NCBI RefSeq assembly: GCF_019393635.1
Contig: NC_057863.1
Coordinates: forward strand, 574,004,284 to 574,068,283
Length of the DNA stretch: 64,000 bases
Origin: Dromiciops gliroides
Lineage: Eukaryota; Chordata; Mammalia; Microbiotheria; Microbiotheriidae
Direction: 5' to 3'
How positions within the stretch are numbered: position 1 is the first letter of the stretch; each line of letters opens with the position of its first letter. The position numbers and the translations under genes were made by a program. Shown in pieces: positions 13,545 to 24,849 of this stretch. Under the pieces are notes generated by a model that was not told the origin of the DNA, searched no databases, and was given only the letters and a program-made list of their open reading frames with translations.

Positions 13545-13730
13545 TGGGAAGGGAACAGAGAGAATATCTAACTCCACCCCTTCTCTCCCACATACTTTTT
13601 TCCTTTTTTTTTCTTCTTTTTTTAAATAGATGAAGGACAAGTCCAGGGAAGTCATTTTAAACAGGTAGCAGAGCTGAGGTTTGATCCTAGGCCCTCTGAC
13701 TAAAAACTGTCCTCTTTCCATGACTCCGTA
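13545..13730 (-). mobile_element. MIR-type SINE, interrupted by pyrimidine tract
   Basis: AGATGAAGGACAAGTCCAGG and CAGGTAGCAGAGCTGAGGTT followed by CCTAGGCCCTCTGACT fit antisense MIR. Confidence 0.5.
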
Positions 13731-13734
13731 TTCT

Positions 13735-14510
13735 CCCTAGTTCCTTCACTTGCTTTTGTTTTGCCTCCTTAACAACATGACCTTCAGCTGGCCATTTAGT
13801 CCAGAAACTACTTTCTGAGGAATTCCCCAGTGCAAGCCACGTTAAGGCAGGTGAATTATAGGTACAAAACATGCTACAAAGTTCATGCCCTTCCCCAGCT
13901 TAGACCTTTCTCTTGTCTGGTTCCCTGAGAATTGAAGGCCTTTTTTTTTTTTTTTTAAAGAAGTCTGGTTTCTCTTCCTAGTTCTACCCTTTGGTGACTC
14001 CTATCCAGCTTGATTTCAATTCCTTTAGCCTTTGAGGAAACAAAAAACTACTGGTTCTCCAGGTACATTCCTCTGTCTCTCTGGCCAAAGAGCCTTGTGG
14101 ACAGCTCCCAGACACCCTTTGTGGCTGCTTTTTTTTGGACCCCAAAGTCTTTACAAAGGCATCCTTTTCAATCTTGCTACCCCTCCAGACTTCCTCAGTC
14201 CTGTCCAGTCTCAAGCTGCACAGCTTCTCCCCACCTCAAATGCCTATTTCCAATGCTTTTCATCTATTGTGTAATTTCCTTCCAGACAATCATTGGTCCC
14301 TCAAAAATTAACATTTCTAAAACTCTGTCATTAGCCTCGGAAATGCATAAAATGGCTCTTGTTTGTAGTTAGTAAATGGGGGAAGGGGCCGTCCATCCCA
14401 GGATTCCTCCACAGTTTGACTCCAGCTGGAGGGAGGGAAGAAAGTGTCTCCTGTCTGAGGTCGGACAATTAATTGTTTGGCTGTTCCTGGGCATGTTCTA
14501 CAACAAATTG
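13735..14510. other. Unassigned non-coding DNA
   Basis: No recognised gene or repeat. The longest frame (120 codons at 14010-14372, plus) has no domain signature. Confidence 0.5.
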
Positions 14511-14511
14511 C

Positions 14512-14815
14512 AATTTAAAAAACATTTATTAAGCATTTACTTTATATGAGGCACTGTGCTGGGCACTGAGTAAGCCTTTCTAAATAAATAAGGTTTGATC
14601 TCTGTCCTCATTATGCTTATATTGAGTAAAAACCATAACATATACATAAATGACTATCATAAAAATAGAACAAGGAAAAGTGAAGAAGAGGCACACAAAT
14701 AAGGTGCCCTGAGGGTTCCAAGGAGGGAAAAAATAATTTCTGTCTGAGTGAATCAAGAACAGCTTCATGGAGAAGGTAGCATTTGAATTGAATTTTGAAG
14801 GGTTCTGTCCATAGA
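14512..14815 (-). mobile_element. L2 LINE 3' fragment
   Basis: CATTTATTAAGCATTTACTT and GCACTGTGCTGGGCACTGAG, then AGCTTCATGGAGAAGGTAGC, the antisense L2 3' region. Confidence 0.8.
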
Positions 14816-14884
14816 CTCAGTTGGGAATGCAAAAAACAGTGAATCAATATCTCATGAGAAAGTATGAGATAGTGAAGGGGAGTA

Positions 14885-15420
14885 ATGCAACCTTAGTTCA
14901 GGCATTTATCATCTCTTCCTTGGTCTTCTGTATTCTGGAGCTTCCTAATTGGTCTCTTTTACTCATCTCTTTGCTCTCTAATCTGAACTACTCACAACTA
15001 CCAGAGTGATTCTTCTAAAATGCAAGTCTGACCATGTCATTGGTACTCAATAAACTCTAATGGCTCCCTATTGCTTTGAGGATCCAATATAAGCTCCTTT
15101 GTTTGGTTTTTATGCCCTTCCCGTCCTGGCCTCAACTTTCTACCTTATCTACATTATTTTTCTCCCCACACTTTCAGGGTGTAGGGCTGGAGTACCTGAC
15201 ATATCAATGGGATCTTAGTCAGAGTCCAGTGACTCCAGTAACCCTCTGCCTGTCTTTTCTCCTTTGCCATTCCTCTAATTATTACCTTTCTTTGTGCACC
15301 TTTGTGAACTATATAAATAGAGCAGATCAAGTCGTGAGCTCCTTCAGAGTGGGTACCGTGTCTTTACCTTCCTTGGTAACATGATAGAGTATCTGTTATA
15401 GTGTTCTGCATACAATTAAT
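14885..15420 (+). mobile_element. L2 LINE 3' region
   Basis: TCTGACCATGTCATTGGTAC, AATGGCTCCCTATTGCTTTG and GTGAGCTCCTTCAGAGTGGG appear in L2 order. Confidence 0.8.
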
Positions 15421-15464
15421 TAGGGCTATACATAATTCTAGTATGCATTTCCTAACTAGGTTAA

Positions 15465-15735
15465 GGGATCATGTGGTATAGCAGAAAAAGAGAAAAAGAA
15501 AAAGAGTTCACTGTGTTGTCAGAGGAGACCTGGGTTTCAGTCCTACCTCTAACACTTGTTTGCTGTGTGTTCATAGGTAAGTCACTTAACTTCTCTAAAT
15601 TTTAGCTTCCTCTTCTGTAAAAGGGAGGGTAATAACAGCATCTTCACGGAGTTTTTGTGAGGTACAAATAAGATAATACATGTTAAGGGACTTTGCCAGC
15701 CTCAAAGTGCTACATAAATACTAGGGGCTGTTACT
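15465..15735 (+). mobile_element. MIR-type SINE, nearly complete
   Basis: Head at ATCATGTGGTATAGCAG, core AAGTCACTTAACTTCTCT, and tail CCTCAAAGTGCTACATAAAT. A purine insertion (GAAAAAGAGAAAAAG) lies in the head. Confidence 0.75.
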
Positions 15736-15739
15736 CAGT

Positions 15740-16980
15740 GTTGTAGGCTGCATAAGGACCAGTGTGAAGGGCAGAACTGAGCCTGTTGTTGTTGATTCCT
15801 GAATGGATGAATGATGCTTTACTAAGGCCTGTCCTTAATTATTCCTATTCCCTTCATTGTTTACTACTTGTGTGTGCAGCATGTCCAGCTATTATAGATC
15901 AAATAGGAACAGAGTTTTCACTAAAAAAGGACAAACAGGGCTTTGCTCCACTGTGCTGACAAGGGTGGGGAAGTGTACTCTTTTTCTGCAATGGCTGCTA
16001 TTCCTGTGTGACATTGTTTTCTACTGGCTCTTTCCTGGTTCTTGTTCCCATGTGGTACCACCCCTCCCACATTTCTCACACCCCCTTTCAGGACTCCCTC
16101 CTCCCTCCAAACCCCACATGGGATAAGGGCACTGAGATTCCCTTCTCCCCTTCTACCACCTAACCTCTATCAAACATTTTAGTAGCAGGTGAAATCGTTC
16201 CTAGTTTTATCTCAGGATGTGTGTCTCTTGTTTTCCATTTCTTTTGCTCTTTCCCTCGGGCACCCAGTCGAGTGCTAGGCTAATGACTGCCTGGACCTCC
16301 AACTCCCCCAAAGTAGAGGATATCAGTCAGTCAATTGACACTTGTGGGATGTACACTGTTTGTGCTGTGTGTGTTCCTTATCAAGTAACAACCAAAATGG
16401 AAGAACTGTTTTTGAATAGAGGCTGGAAAAGTCCCAAGTTCTTTCCTACAGTCACCCAAATATTCAAGGAGGATTAAAAAAATTAAATTAAATATAGCCT
16501 TGCTTCCCCTTTGGAACACACTGATCAAAACAAACCGATTAGGCTGTGTGTGCACATGGCCACAATAACAGGTGGCTGAGGGGAAATCCCCAAAGACTGT
16601 CGAACTTAGATACTTCACAGCAACAGAGGAAAGAGGCCTAGTTAGATGGATTTAGCTTCTGGGCCCCACAAATATGTTGGACTCACAAATGGGGAGCCAG
16701 CAGTGCATGTCTGCAGCTGGGCACAACACAAGAGTTCTTGACTCACAGTGACTAACAGGGAAGTGTAGACAATGTAGTGAACAATGAAGTGGAGAAAACT
16801 GTTGATCAAAGGAAGTGTTTTTGGTCCGGAAACTTCTTTTCCTTACCCTTGTAATGTTGAGTTTTGTGTAGTACACCTTCCACTCTAGTATCCAAAAGGA
16901 ATCAGTGACATATTTATCAACTCTAACAGAAGTTACACCACTTTGTTGTGAATGTCCCTTTCTGGGAAGGGCAACAGGTT
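15740..16980. other. Unassigned non-coding DNA
   Basis: No recognised gene or repeat in about 1.2 kb. Confidence 0.5.
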
Positions 16981-16984
16981 AGGG

Positions 16985-17205
16985 TCCAGAGCCCAGGGTT
17001 CTAGTCTCAGTGTAGGGTAGCGGGAAAAGTTTTGGACTTGGGAATTAGACCTAGTTTCAAATCCTAAGTCTGTCACCTGGTGTGACTATGAGCAAGTCGC
17101 TTGAGCTCTTTGGGCCTCAGTTTCTCAAATGAGGGAGCTAGACTAGAAGAGCTCTAAGGCTTTTTCTAACTCTAAATTTGTGATCATATCTACTTCAAAG
17201 AGTTG
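16985..17205 (+). mobile_element. MIR-type SINE
   Basis: TTCAAATCCTAAGTCTGTCA, then GTGTGACTATGAGCAAGTCG and GGGCCTCAGTTTCTCAAATG in sense order. Confidence 0.75.
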
Positions 17206-17308
17206 TTCTGAGCATGAAAATGAGACCATAGAAATGAATGTGGTATGGAAAATATCCTACTGCATAAGTGTAAGTAGTAATTATTAATATCATCATTGTT
17301 ATTTAACA

Positions 17309-17550
17309 TGAGTGGTGACTGGATGGCCCAGTAGATAGAATGTTGGGCGTGGCCTCAGAAACACCTGAATTCTAATCTTGCCTCATATACTGAGGCAATC
17401 GCTGTATGGAAAGTCCCTTAATCACCTTCAGCCTCAGTTTCCTTATCTATAAAATGAGTATAATAATACTTAGGGTTGTTGTTAGGATTAAAAGAAATAA
17501 CATAGGTATGTTTGCCAACCTTAAAGTACTATATAAATGCTGGCCATCAA
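17309..17550 (+). mobile_element. MIR/CORE-SINE, nearly complete
   Basis: tRNA-like head GTGACTGGATGGCCCAGTAG, core CAGCCTCAGTTTCCTTATCT, and 3' tail AACCTTAAAGTACTATATAA. Confidence 0.8.
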
Positions 17551-17555
17551 TATCT

Positions 17556-17596
17556 GGCCATCGTCACCGTCATCGTCATCGTCATCATCATCATGA
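17556..17596. repeat. Trinucleotide/hexanucleotide microsatellite (GTCATC)n/(ATC)n
   Basis: CATCGTCACCGTCATCGTCA grades into CATCATCATCATG at the end of the preceding SINE. Confidence 0.9.
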
Positions 17597-17599
17597 AAT

Positions 17600-18320
17600 T
17601 TGAGGGAAAATTAAGAAGCAGAAAATACTAGAGTGATTCGGAGAAAATTTGAGCAGTGACAAGGAAAGGAAATTGTTGGATGCAAAATGAATGAAAAAGC
17701 ACAATCAAGCATGATGCTAAGGGCTAAGTACACAAATGGATAAGCAAACCAAACTTTGTACCAGTCTCTACTCTCAAGGATATTATTATCCTATTAAGAG
17801 GAAAACAGTCCATTTGTCATATAGAGGAAGGGTGGCCTGGTTTGGAGTGTTTTGGTTTGGAAAGTCACAGGAATGATGAGTGCAGCCACAGGAGAATAGA
17901 TTGGCACATCATTTCCAGTAGCAGTGGCAGTATTGATCTGATAGAGTTCCAGAGTTAGACAGAGTTGGGGGATAGTACTGGAGTGATAGCTGGCAAGATG
18001 AGGAATGAGATATAAAGTGAAACATGGCTGGTGCCAACTAGATAGAGTGAACCACGTGAAACACTCATCCAATTGGATAGAACAGGATTTTCACCAGATA
18101 CCATACTCTTTGCTGTTACTTTGAAAATAAAGGTAACACTATTTAAGAAACTTGATCTTCAAACTCATATACCTTGTGATTTTATGCATTACACTGATCT
18201 GGTTTATATCAGGTACCTGTTGAGAACAGACACAGACATGATAAAAAAAACCAACCAAACAAACCCAGCTAGTAATTACTAAGGCATTCACTTGCTTTAT
18301 GTAATGAAAGTATTCCTAAA
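17600..18320. other. Unassigned non-coding DNA
   Basis: No recognised gene or repeat. Confidence 0.5.
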
Positions 18321-18342
18321 ATGTTCAGTTTAAATATTTTTG

Positions 18343-18546
18343 TTGTTGTTGAGTCATTTCAGCCTCTTTGTGCTGCTATTCAGGGTTGGTTTTTTTTTTT
18401 TTTTTTTGGTGGGCAATGAGGATTCAGTGACTTGCCCAGGGTCACACAGCTAGTAAGTGGTCAAGTGTCTGAGGCCAGATTTGAATTCAGGTCCTCCTGA
18501 ATCCAAGGCTGGTGCTCTAGCCACTGTACCACCTAGCTGCCCCCCC
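18343..18546 (-). mobile_element. tRNA-derived SINE carrying an RTE-like tail beyond its poly(A)
   Basis: On the minus strand the SINE body ends in about 21 A. About 45 further bases follow, ending GAAATGACTCAACAACAAC. The whole unit lies between copies of CAGTTTAAATATTTTTG at 18326-18342 and 18547-18564, so it appears to have inserted as one piece. The tail resembles the end of RTE-tailed SINEs elsewhere in the window. Confidence 0.9.
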
Positions 18547-18564
18547 CAGTTTAAATATTTTTTG

Positions 18565-18942
18565 TAAATTATAAATATTTTTACAAATTGAATCATTTTA
18601 TATGCATTGGAAGCTTGCTATTGAAATGAATTTTTATTTGTGACAGCTGAAAAATTAATTGTTTTGTAATATAAATGAACTGTTTTGCCTTAATTTTTCT
18701 TTTATATGAACATGTCAGTAGTTTGGACTGGGCTGGGGAGAGGTGCTGCTATTCATGTGGACAAGGTCTTTACACAGGTCTTACAACTGTGGACTGTCTG
18801 TAGGTGTGGAATGATTGATTATAATGGTAGAGGTCAATTTTTCTGGACAGGGGTAGGGGAGAGGACAGAAATATTGCTGGTTCGTGGTGAAAGTTAGAAG
18901 ATGCTAAAATCGACCGTAGTGAAGTGACTGTTGGAGTGTGGC
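18565..18942. other. Unassigned non-coding DNA
   Basis: AT-rich, nothing recognised. Confidence 0.5.
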
Positions 18943-18959
18943 AAGAGAGGCTATTGGTG

Positions 18960-19104
18960 AGGGCAGCTAGGTAGAGCAGTGGATAGAGCACCGGCCCTGG
19001 ATTCAGGGGAACCTGAGTTCAAATCTGGCCTCAGACACTTGACACTTACTAGCTGTGTGACCCTGGGCAAGTCACTTAACCCTTATTGCCCTGCAAAAAA
19101 AAAA
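18960..19104 (+). mobile_element. Short tRNA-derived SINE
   Basis: Complete copy. AAGAGAGGCTMTTGGTG is duplicated at 18943-18959 and 19105-19121. Confidence 0.96.
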
Positions 19105-19148
19105 AAGAGAGGCTCTTGGTGGGGTGAGCTGTGCATTAGTTGGCCTGG

Positions 19149-20142
19149 TGGGGTATATGGGGTATTCAGGGAGGACTAGAAACTCTGGCGTGAGGGCTGT
19201 CCAGCCCTTTTTAGGCATCCTCTTCTACCTTTGGTGTCTACCTGTTGCCTAACTGGCATCTATGGTTCACGTCTATGTGCAGAGGCCATACCCTGATCAA
19301 ACATCTTGGCAGATGGGTTAAACCAGATTGTGGGTAACTGACATGCCTCAAACCCATCAGTGAGTTAGGGGGATGTCTACTCCAAGCATGTGAAGACCTC
19401 CATCCCTCCCTCCTCCAGCTTCCAGCCAAGTTGACTTGTCTTGGCAGTGTACTTTCCAGGGATGTCCACATAGGTGATGAGGCTGATGCATGAATTGCCA
19501 GAGCTAGCTCAGTGTTTGGGAGGCTCCAAAAGAAAGTGTGGAAGAGAAGTGTTAGGCTGCCTACCAAACTGAAGGTCTATAGAGCTATTGTGCTGACCTC
19601 ATTGTTGTATGCCTATGAAACCTGGACAGTCTATCAGCACCATGCCAGAAAAGCAAACTGCTTCCACTTGAATTATCTTAGGAAGATCCTGAAGATTATC
19701 TGGCAAGAGAAGGTGCTGGACACTGAGGTTCTTTCTTGAGCTGAACTGCCAAGCGTGCAAACTCAAATGGACTAGAGAACATACCCAAAGCAAACTCTCA
19801 CATGGTCGGAAGCAGTAGCACAAGGACACTCTCAAGGTCTCTCTGAAGAACTTTAGTATCGATTGTGAAATACGAGAGACGCTGGCACAGGACCGCATAG
19901 CACGGCATCAAAGAAGGCTCTGTACCCCATAATGTCAGAACTGAAGTAGTACAAAAGAAATGTGAGTTTTACAAATCCAGAGACATCCATACCCCAAAGG
20001 TTCTAGCAGATTAGTTATGTCCGACCTGTGTTATAGCCTTCCAAACTCGTTTTGAACTGATCAGCCAGTCAAACACACCCTAACCTGACTCCAACATTGT
20101 GATATTATTGGTCCTTTCTGAAAACAAAGGATCAACAACAAC
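19149..20142 (+). mobile_element. RTE-clade LINE, internally deleted, with target-site duplication
   Basis: A 5' region beginning GGGGTATTCAGGGAGGACTA (19159) is joined near 19430 to the last part of the reverse-transcriptase polyprotein. The frame at 19512-19739 reads FGRLQKKVWKRSVRLPTKLK, then YRAIVLTSLLYAYETWTVY and LRKILKIIWQEKVLDTEVLS, the C-terminal signature of RTE LINEs. The element ends in (CAA)n. The 9-bp TTGGCCTGG at 19140-19148 and 20143-20151 is the likely duplication. Most of the roughly 3-kb ORF of the family is absent. Confidence 0.88.
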
Positions 20143-20151
20143 TTGGCCTGG

Positions 20152-20775
20152 CTTGAGAGTGCCAAGAAGAAGTAGGAGAGGCTGGGAGATGTGATGATGG
20201 CGGCAATATGGAATTGTCCTTAGATTATCTGCCCTTGTACTATCATGGTGTACAAGATGTTTCATGGAAGTTTGTCTTGGTCAGGATTCATAGTCTCTAA
20301 TGATACATAGAAGGGAAGGTGAAAACGATAGTTCTGAGATCAAATTTGATTTAGTATTGCTTATTTAAACATTTTCAGCTGAGTTTGCTCATGAAGAAGA
20401 GTATATGGGTGTATGCACTGGATAACTTTAAAATGTTTATTAAGTGCACTTTTGGCACAAAGGTAAGAGGGATGGATTATCTTGACAGAATCAAGTTTCA
20501 AACCAAATTTGACATCATGCATTTCTGTCTTCTAAAATATAAAAGGTCAAATTTAACAGGAATAAATAAAAAGTCCTGCACTCGTGCTATTACATGAGAA
20601 CAGGATGAAAGAGACTTGGCTTGGTAGCAGTATTTTTAGAAAATATTAGGTAACTTTAGCTGTTCATAAACTTTAATGTGAACCAATATTGGGATATGGC
20701 TGTTGAAAAGCTTACAGACTATAAGGTTCTAATAACAGAAATAAAATGTCTAGACCAAGAGAAGTAATCAGTCTA
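20152..20775. other. Unassigned non-coding DNA
   Basis: No recognised gene or repeat. Confidence 0.5.
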
Positions 20776-20784
20776 TAAGGATTA

Positions 20785-20955
20785 GCAGTCATAGACTTTT
20801 AGAGCCAGAAGTAGCTTTAAATGTCATCTGGTTCAAATGCCATCTCTTTAGGCCCAATGGAATTAAATGACTGGTCTAAAGTCAAATAGTTGGTTAATGG
20901 AAGAGCTTATGCCTAGAATCTTGATTTCTTGAGTCCAAAGCTTTTTTTTTCAAAC
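20785..20955 (-). mobile_element. MIR/L3-like old repeat
   Basis: TCATAGACTTTTAGAGCCAG followed by CCCAATGGAATTAAATGACT resembles degraded antisense L3 or MIR text. Confidence 0.4.
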
Positions 20956-20959
20956 TCTA

Positions 20960-21545
20960 CTTGGAATATGGCAGCTGAGTCTAGGCATCACATTTTAACA
21001 GGTGTATTAATAAATGGAAGCACACAAAGGAGTCTAGGGAGGTATCCTATGGAGAATGATTGAAGGTACCAGGGATACTTTTTATCTGGAGAAGAGAAGA
21101 TAATAGGAAGACATCATAGAGAGGGGATGTCATGTAGAAGAAGAAATAACACTTTTTCTGTTTCTCCCAAAAGTTAGAGTAAACCAGTGGGCAGAAGTTA
21201 TAACAGGATTTCACTTAAACCTGCAGAAGAACTTTATGATGAATATGACTAAAGAGTAATAAAGTAGGTTGCCTCCAGGTGGTAGGGAATTCTTCATTAG
21301 CAGTTTTCAAGTAGAGGTTAAATAGACAAATGAGCTAATTTATGCAGAACACTTTGATTATCTGGAATCCTTATGTAAGTATCCGCTAAAGCCTTTTCCA
21401 GTCCTAAATATTATGATTCTAAGTCTGGGTTTTTAATTTAGTTTTCTATAAGCAAGTGCCATTTAGATCCATTGAGCTTAAACTTTTGTTTGGGCTTCAA
21501 AGATGTTTTATAATAAGGTATGTGTAAGCATTTTTGAAATAGATT
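20960..21545. other. Unassigned non-coding DNA
   Basis: No recognised gene or repeat. Confidence 0.5.
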
Positions 21546-21552
21546 TCTATTG

Positions 21553-21690
21553 ATCATGAAGCATTGTAATACAGTGGATTTGGAGTCAGAGGGCCTTTCA
21601 CTTCCTGACAGTGACCTTGGGTACAATTGAAATTCACTTACTTCAACTGTGAAATGATGGACTTTCACTCAATGAGCTCCAAGTAGGAGC
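21553..21690 (+). mobile_element. MIR-type SINE fragment
   Basis: GTAATACAGTGGATTTGGAG, then GACAGTGACCTTGGGTACAA in sense MIR order. Confidence 0.65.
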
Positions 21691-21951
21691 ATCTCTGTAC
21701 TGTGGCTCTAAGAGCTGTGGCTAGGACTGCAGTGGCCAGAGCACTTACTATGACACTCCCTGATGTATACCCAGGCATTTGGTATGGGCTACATTCAGTG
21801 CTGGATGAGTCTTTAGGCTTCCATTCTCATATTCTTTGGCTTGTCAGATACCTCCAACTCAGGGTTTTAGGGATGATTTTAGTTATGGCTCCTATCAAGG
21901 ACCCCCCTAAAAGGGAGGAGTAAAAAAGTATTCAGTATACAATAAATCACA

Positions 21952-23681
21952 CAGGGGATTTATTCAACTTCCAAAAGTAACCAAAAAAGTATGTGAATAT
22001 TCACTATATGCCTCTAAATATGGATTATAAATTTATGAGCTTTTTATCTCTTGGGCATGGAGTGGGGTGCCAAAATTCTGGGCAGGGGTATAGCTTTCCA
22101 AATCCCTCAGTTTCAAAAATCCCTAATGCTCTAGGACAAATGAAGTATTCATTAATTAAAATCTCCTAATTCTCATTGAACAGACTAAATTCTTCAAAGA
22201 ACATCATTTGAGTAAAATGTTTAGATCTATTCCTGATGTTAGAACTAGAACCACCAAACTGGTTTGAGTGGACCATAGAGGAGAGTCCCCAGCAACTACT
22301 CCTGGAAAAGTCAGCTACCAACAAGAGGACTGGCCCAAGCCATGATTATTTTGCCAACAAAGATATGAGGTAATGACAAATGGTAATTTATTCCTATATA
22401 TGAAGAAAAAGCTAAACATAAAAAGAAAACCTTATAAGTGCTCATTAACAGAACAGGATTTAGTAACTAACTCAAAAATATTGCTATAATTTTCTGGGAC
22501 AATATTTAAGTTTCACCAGAACAGAGAATAGTTTACAGGACTACTAATCAGGCATTTTACATTTTGTTTTGTCTTGTCATTGCCTTTTTACTTCTGTTGG
22601 CAAAATGATTATGCTTGGGCCAGTCCTCTTGTTGGTAGTTGGGCATTCTCCCCTGTGTTCCACTCCAACTTCCATGGGGCCTCTGGACCTATTAACCCCA
22701 CGAGGTTGCCTGTAATCCTGGATATATCTACCTTGGTGATTTTTGTTCACTTAAGATCCAGAAACACAAAAGAGGCAAATCTGGGTAGAGTCTTGGTCTC
22801 AGACCAGCCCAGGCAGGACATGTGCTCAGTGTCACAATAGAGGATAGATGAGAGAGATGGGGAATTATCTCTTCCCTTACCTGACTCTTAGGAAAGAGCT
22901 CAAAATATCCCTCATACAATTCAAAGCTGGAATGAAGAGAGTGGCAGAGAGACTTTTGTACAACCATTGAGTATCAGCTCTTCTGGTTTAGTAGCCAATT
23001 AGGGAATTCTTTGTGATCTCCCAATAAGAGCCCTTTACCCCTCTGTCTCTAAAGGTCAGAAGCAGGCCCCAAAAGCTCCCATGTGGTTGACCAGAACTAG
23101 GAAGGGCAGCTCTGATCATGCCCTACGGAGTGGCCCTTGTAGATCCATTTAGCTTCCAGTGCACTGTCCTTAGTACTTTTTAGAACATGAGAACTAAACA
23201 CTCTAATGAGTCTCCTTTGGTCCCTGTGCAGAGCTGGGTCAATAGCTTTTTAGTTCATATGCATGTGACCTGTGAGGTAGATATGCCATTTTGGTAAAGA
23301 ACTACTGCAATAACCAGAGAATGACATAAACTTTGGGCAGACATATTACTTAATACCTTAGGTGCTGCTTCTTATGTGACTTAACACAATGCTTCTAAAG
23401 AAACAATTCCAAGAAATTTTATTCAAATAATGTTCTCTGAAGAATTTAGTCTATTTAGTCCGAATTAGGAGATTATAATTAATGAATGTTTAATTTGTAC
23501 TAGAGCATTAGGGATTTTTGAAACTGAGGGATTTGGAAAGCTAAACCACTACCCAGATTTTGGCATCTTTCCTAACCCCAAGAGATAAAAAACCTCATAA
23601 ATTTATAATTCAGATTCAGAGGTATGCAGCGAATTTTCATATACTTTTTGGGTTATATTTGGAAGTTGGATAAATCTCCTG
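21952..23681. repeat. Large inverted repeat: arms of about 265 bp, spacer about 1.2 kb
   Basis: The left arm 21952-22218 matches the reverse complement of 23416-23681. Shared blocks include AGCTTTCCAAATCCCTCAGT, CAAAAATCCCTAATGCTCTA and AATCTCCTAATTC. The arms are diverged but clearly homologous. Either two copies of one element lie in opposite orientation or the arms are the ends of one element. I do not recognise the family; LTR-like text (AATAAATCCCCTGTG on the minus strand of the left arm) is only suggestive. Confidence 0.8.
22315..22638. repeat. Inner inverted repeat, 45-bp arms
   Basis: 22315-22359 (CTACCAACAAGAGGACTGGC onward) is the reverse complement of 22595-22638, with few mismatches. 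It is nested within the larger inverted repeat, as expected if a second shared block of one element lies closer to the axis. Confidence 0.9.
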
Positions 23682-23689
23682 TATAGATC

Positions 23690-24495
23690 CCCCCCCCACC
23701 ATGTAATTCAACCAAAAAGATAAGGCAAGTGTCTGGCCATGGAGTTTTATAACCTTTTCTTCCCATCTCCTAGAGACTCTGATAGAAGGAAGTTGTTTGG
23801 GGATTTTTTTTTCTAGAGTGAGTACAACTGTTCACATTGAAGAAAATATAAGAAAGATAGAAGGAATAAGAACCAAAGTGGGAAAGGGAGAGGGAGAGAG
23901 ACAGGGAGAGAAGATAACAGGATAGAAAGACTGGGGGAGATACTTTTGTATTCTGAGCCAGGCTTTGAAGAGTGATTATGCTTTTAGATTAAGTTAAATA
24001 ACTACTGGCTAAAAAATTAAGACTTGAAATAGAAGCTATTTTCAGATTAATCCCAATTTGACCATCTGAGATAATGCTTAGACAAGATTTATATGTGAAA
24101 TTTAAAAAGCAAAAACAACACATGAATATGTGTTAGGTTAGGGCTAAGTACCAGAAGCACAACTAAAAAAATTTTTTTTTCACCTGTGGCAGACAGTTTG
24201 AGTGGGTGGGGACACAGAAGTACCATGTAGAGTCCTTCAGTGAGTACAGTGTGCCAGGAAAGGGGGCAGCCCACTTTGTTACAAAGAATGCACAGAAGAG
24301 AATAGAAGGAAATCCAGAAGGTAGCACAGACAAGCAGGGCAGTTTTGAAAATAAAATGTAGAATTTATTATATACTTTAAAAACAAGCAAGTGGTATGAA
24401 GTAAGGATTTGTAGTTTCATGTAGATTCCTCTTTTTGTGCTGTTTTTCCTCATCCCAATGCCTCCTTGGAAGACACTTGTCCCCCAAGGAAATAT
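23690..24495. other. Unassigned non-coding DNA with a purine-rich tract
   Basis: No gene recognised. Positions 23878-23910 are GA-rich (GGGAAAGGGAGAGGGAGAGA). Confidence 0.5.
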
Positions 24496-24515
24496 TTTAG
24501 GATTGATCATTTTTA

Positions 24516-24715
24516 TTTATTTATTTATTTATTTATTCATTCATTCATTCATTCATTCATTCATTTATTTATTTATTTGGTGAGGCTATTGGGGTTAAGT
24601 GACTTGCCCAAGGTCACACAGCTAGCAAGTGTCAAGTGTCTGAGGCTGGATTTGAACTCAGGTCCTCCTGAATCCCGGGCCGGTGCTCTATCCACTGTGC
24701 CACCTAGCTGCCCCT
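24516..24715 (-). mobile_element. tRNA-derived SINE whose tail has become a tetranucleotide microsatellite
   Basis: The SINE body is at 24580-24715. Its poly(A) side (24516-24579) reads (TTTA)n(TTCA)n(TTTA)n on the plus strand. GGATTGATCATTTTTA at 24500-24515 and 24716-24731 flanks the entire unit, so the microsatellite is the tail. Confidence 0.96.
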
Positions 24716-24849
24716 GGATTGATCATTTTTAAATCTAATGCTGTTTCATATTTCTTCAACCAAGGCCCATGTTCATCAGGGTGAGAAAAGTCATAGAATA
24801 CTTTATTAGGAAAACCATCAGAGACAAATACCTCCCTCATGGAGAGTGG

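Noticed and set aside
19512-19739. Reverse-transcriptase-like frame considered as a host gene
   Set aside because: The residues and flanks are those of an RTE LINE with a (CAA)n tail and target duplication.
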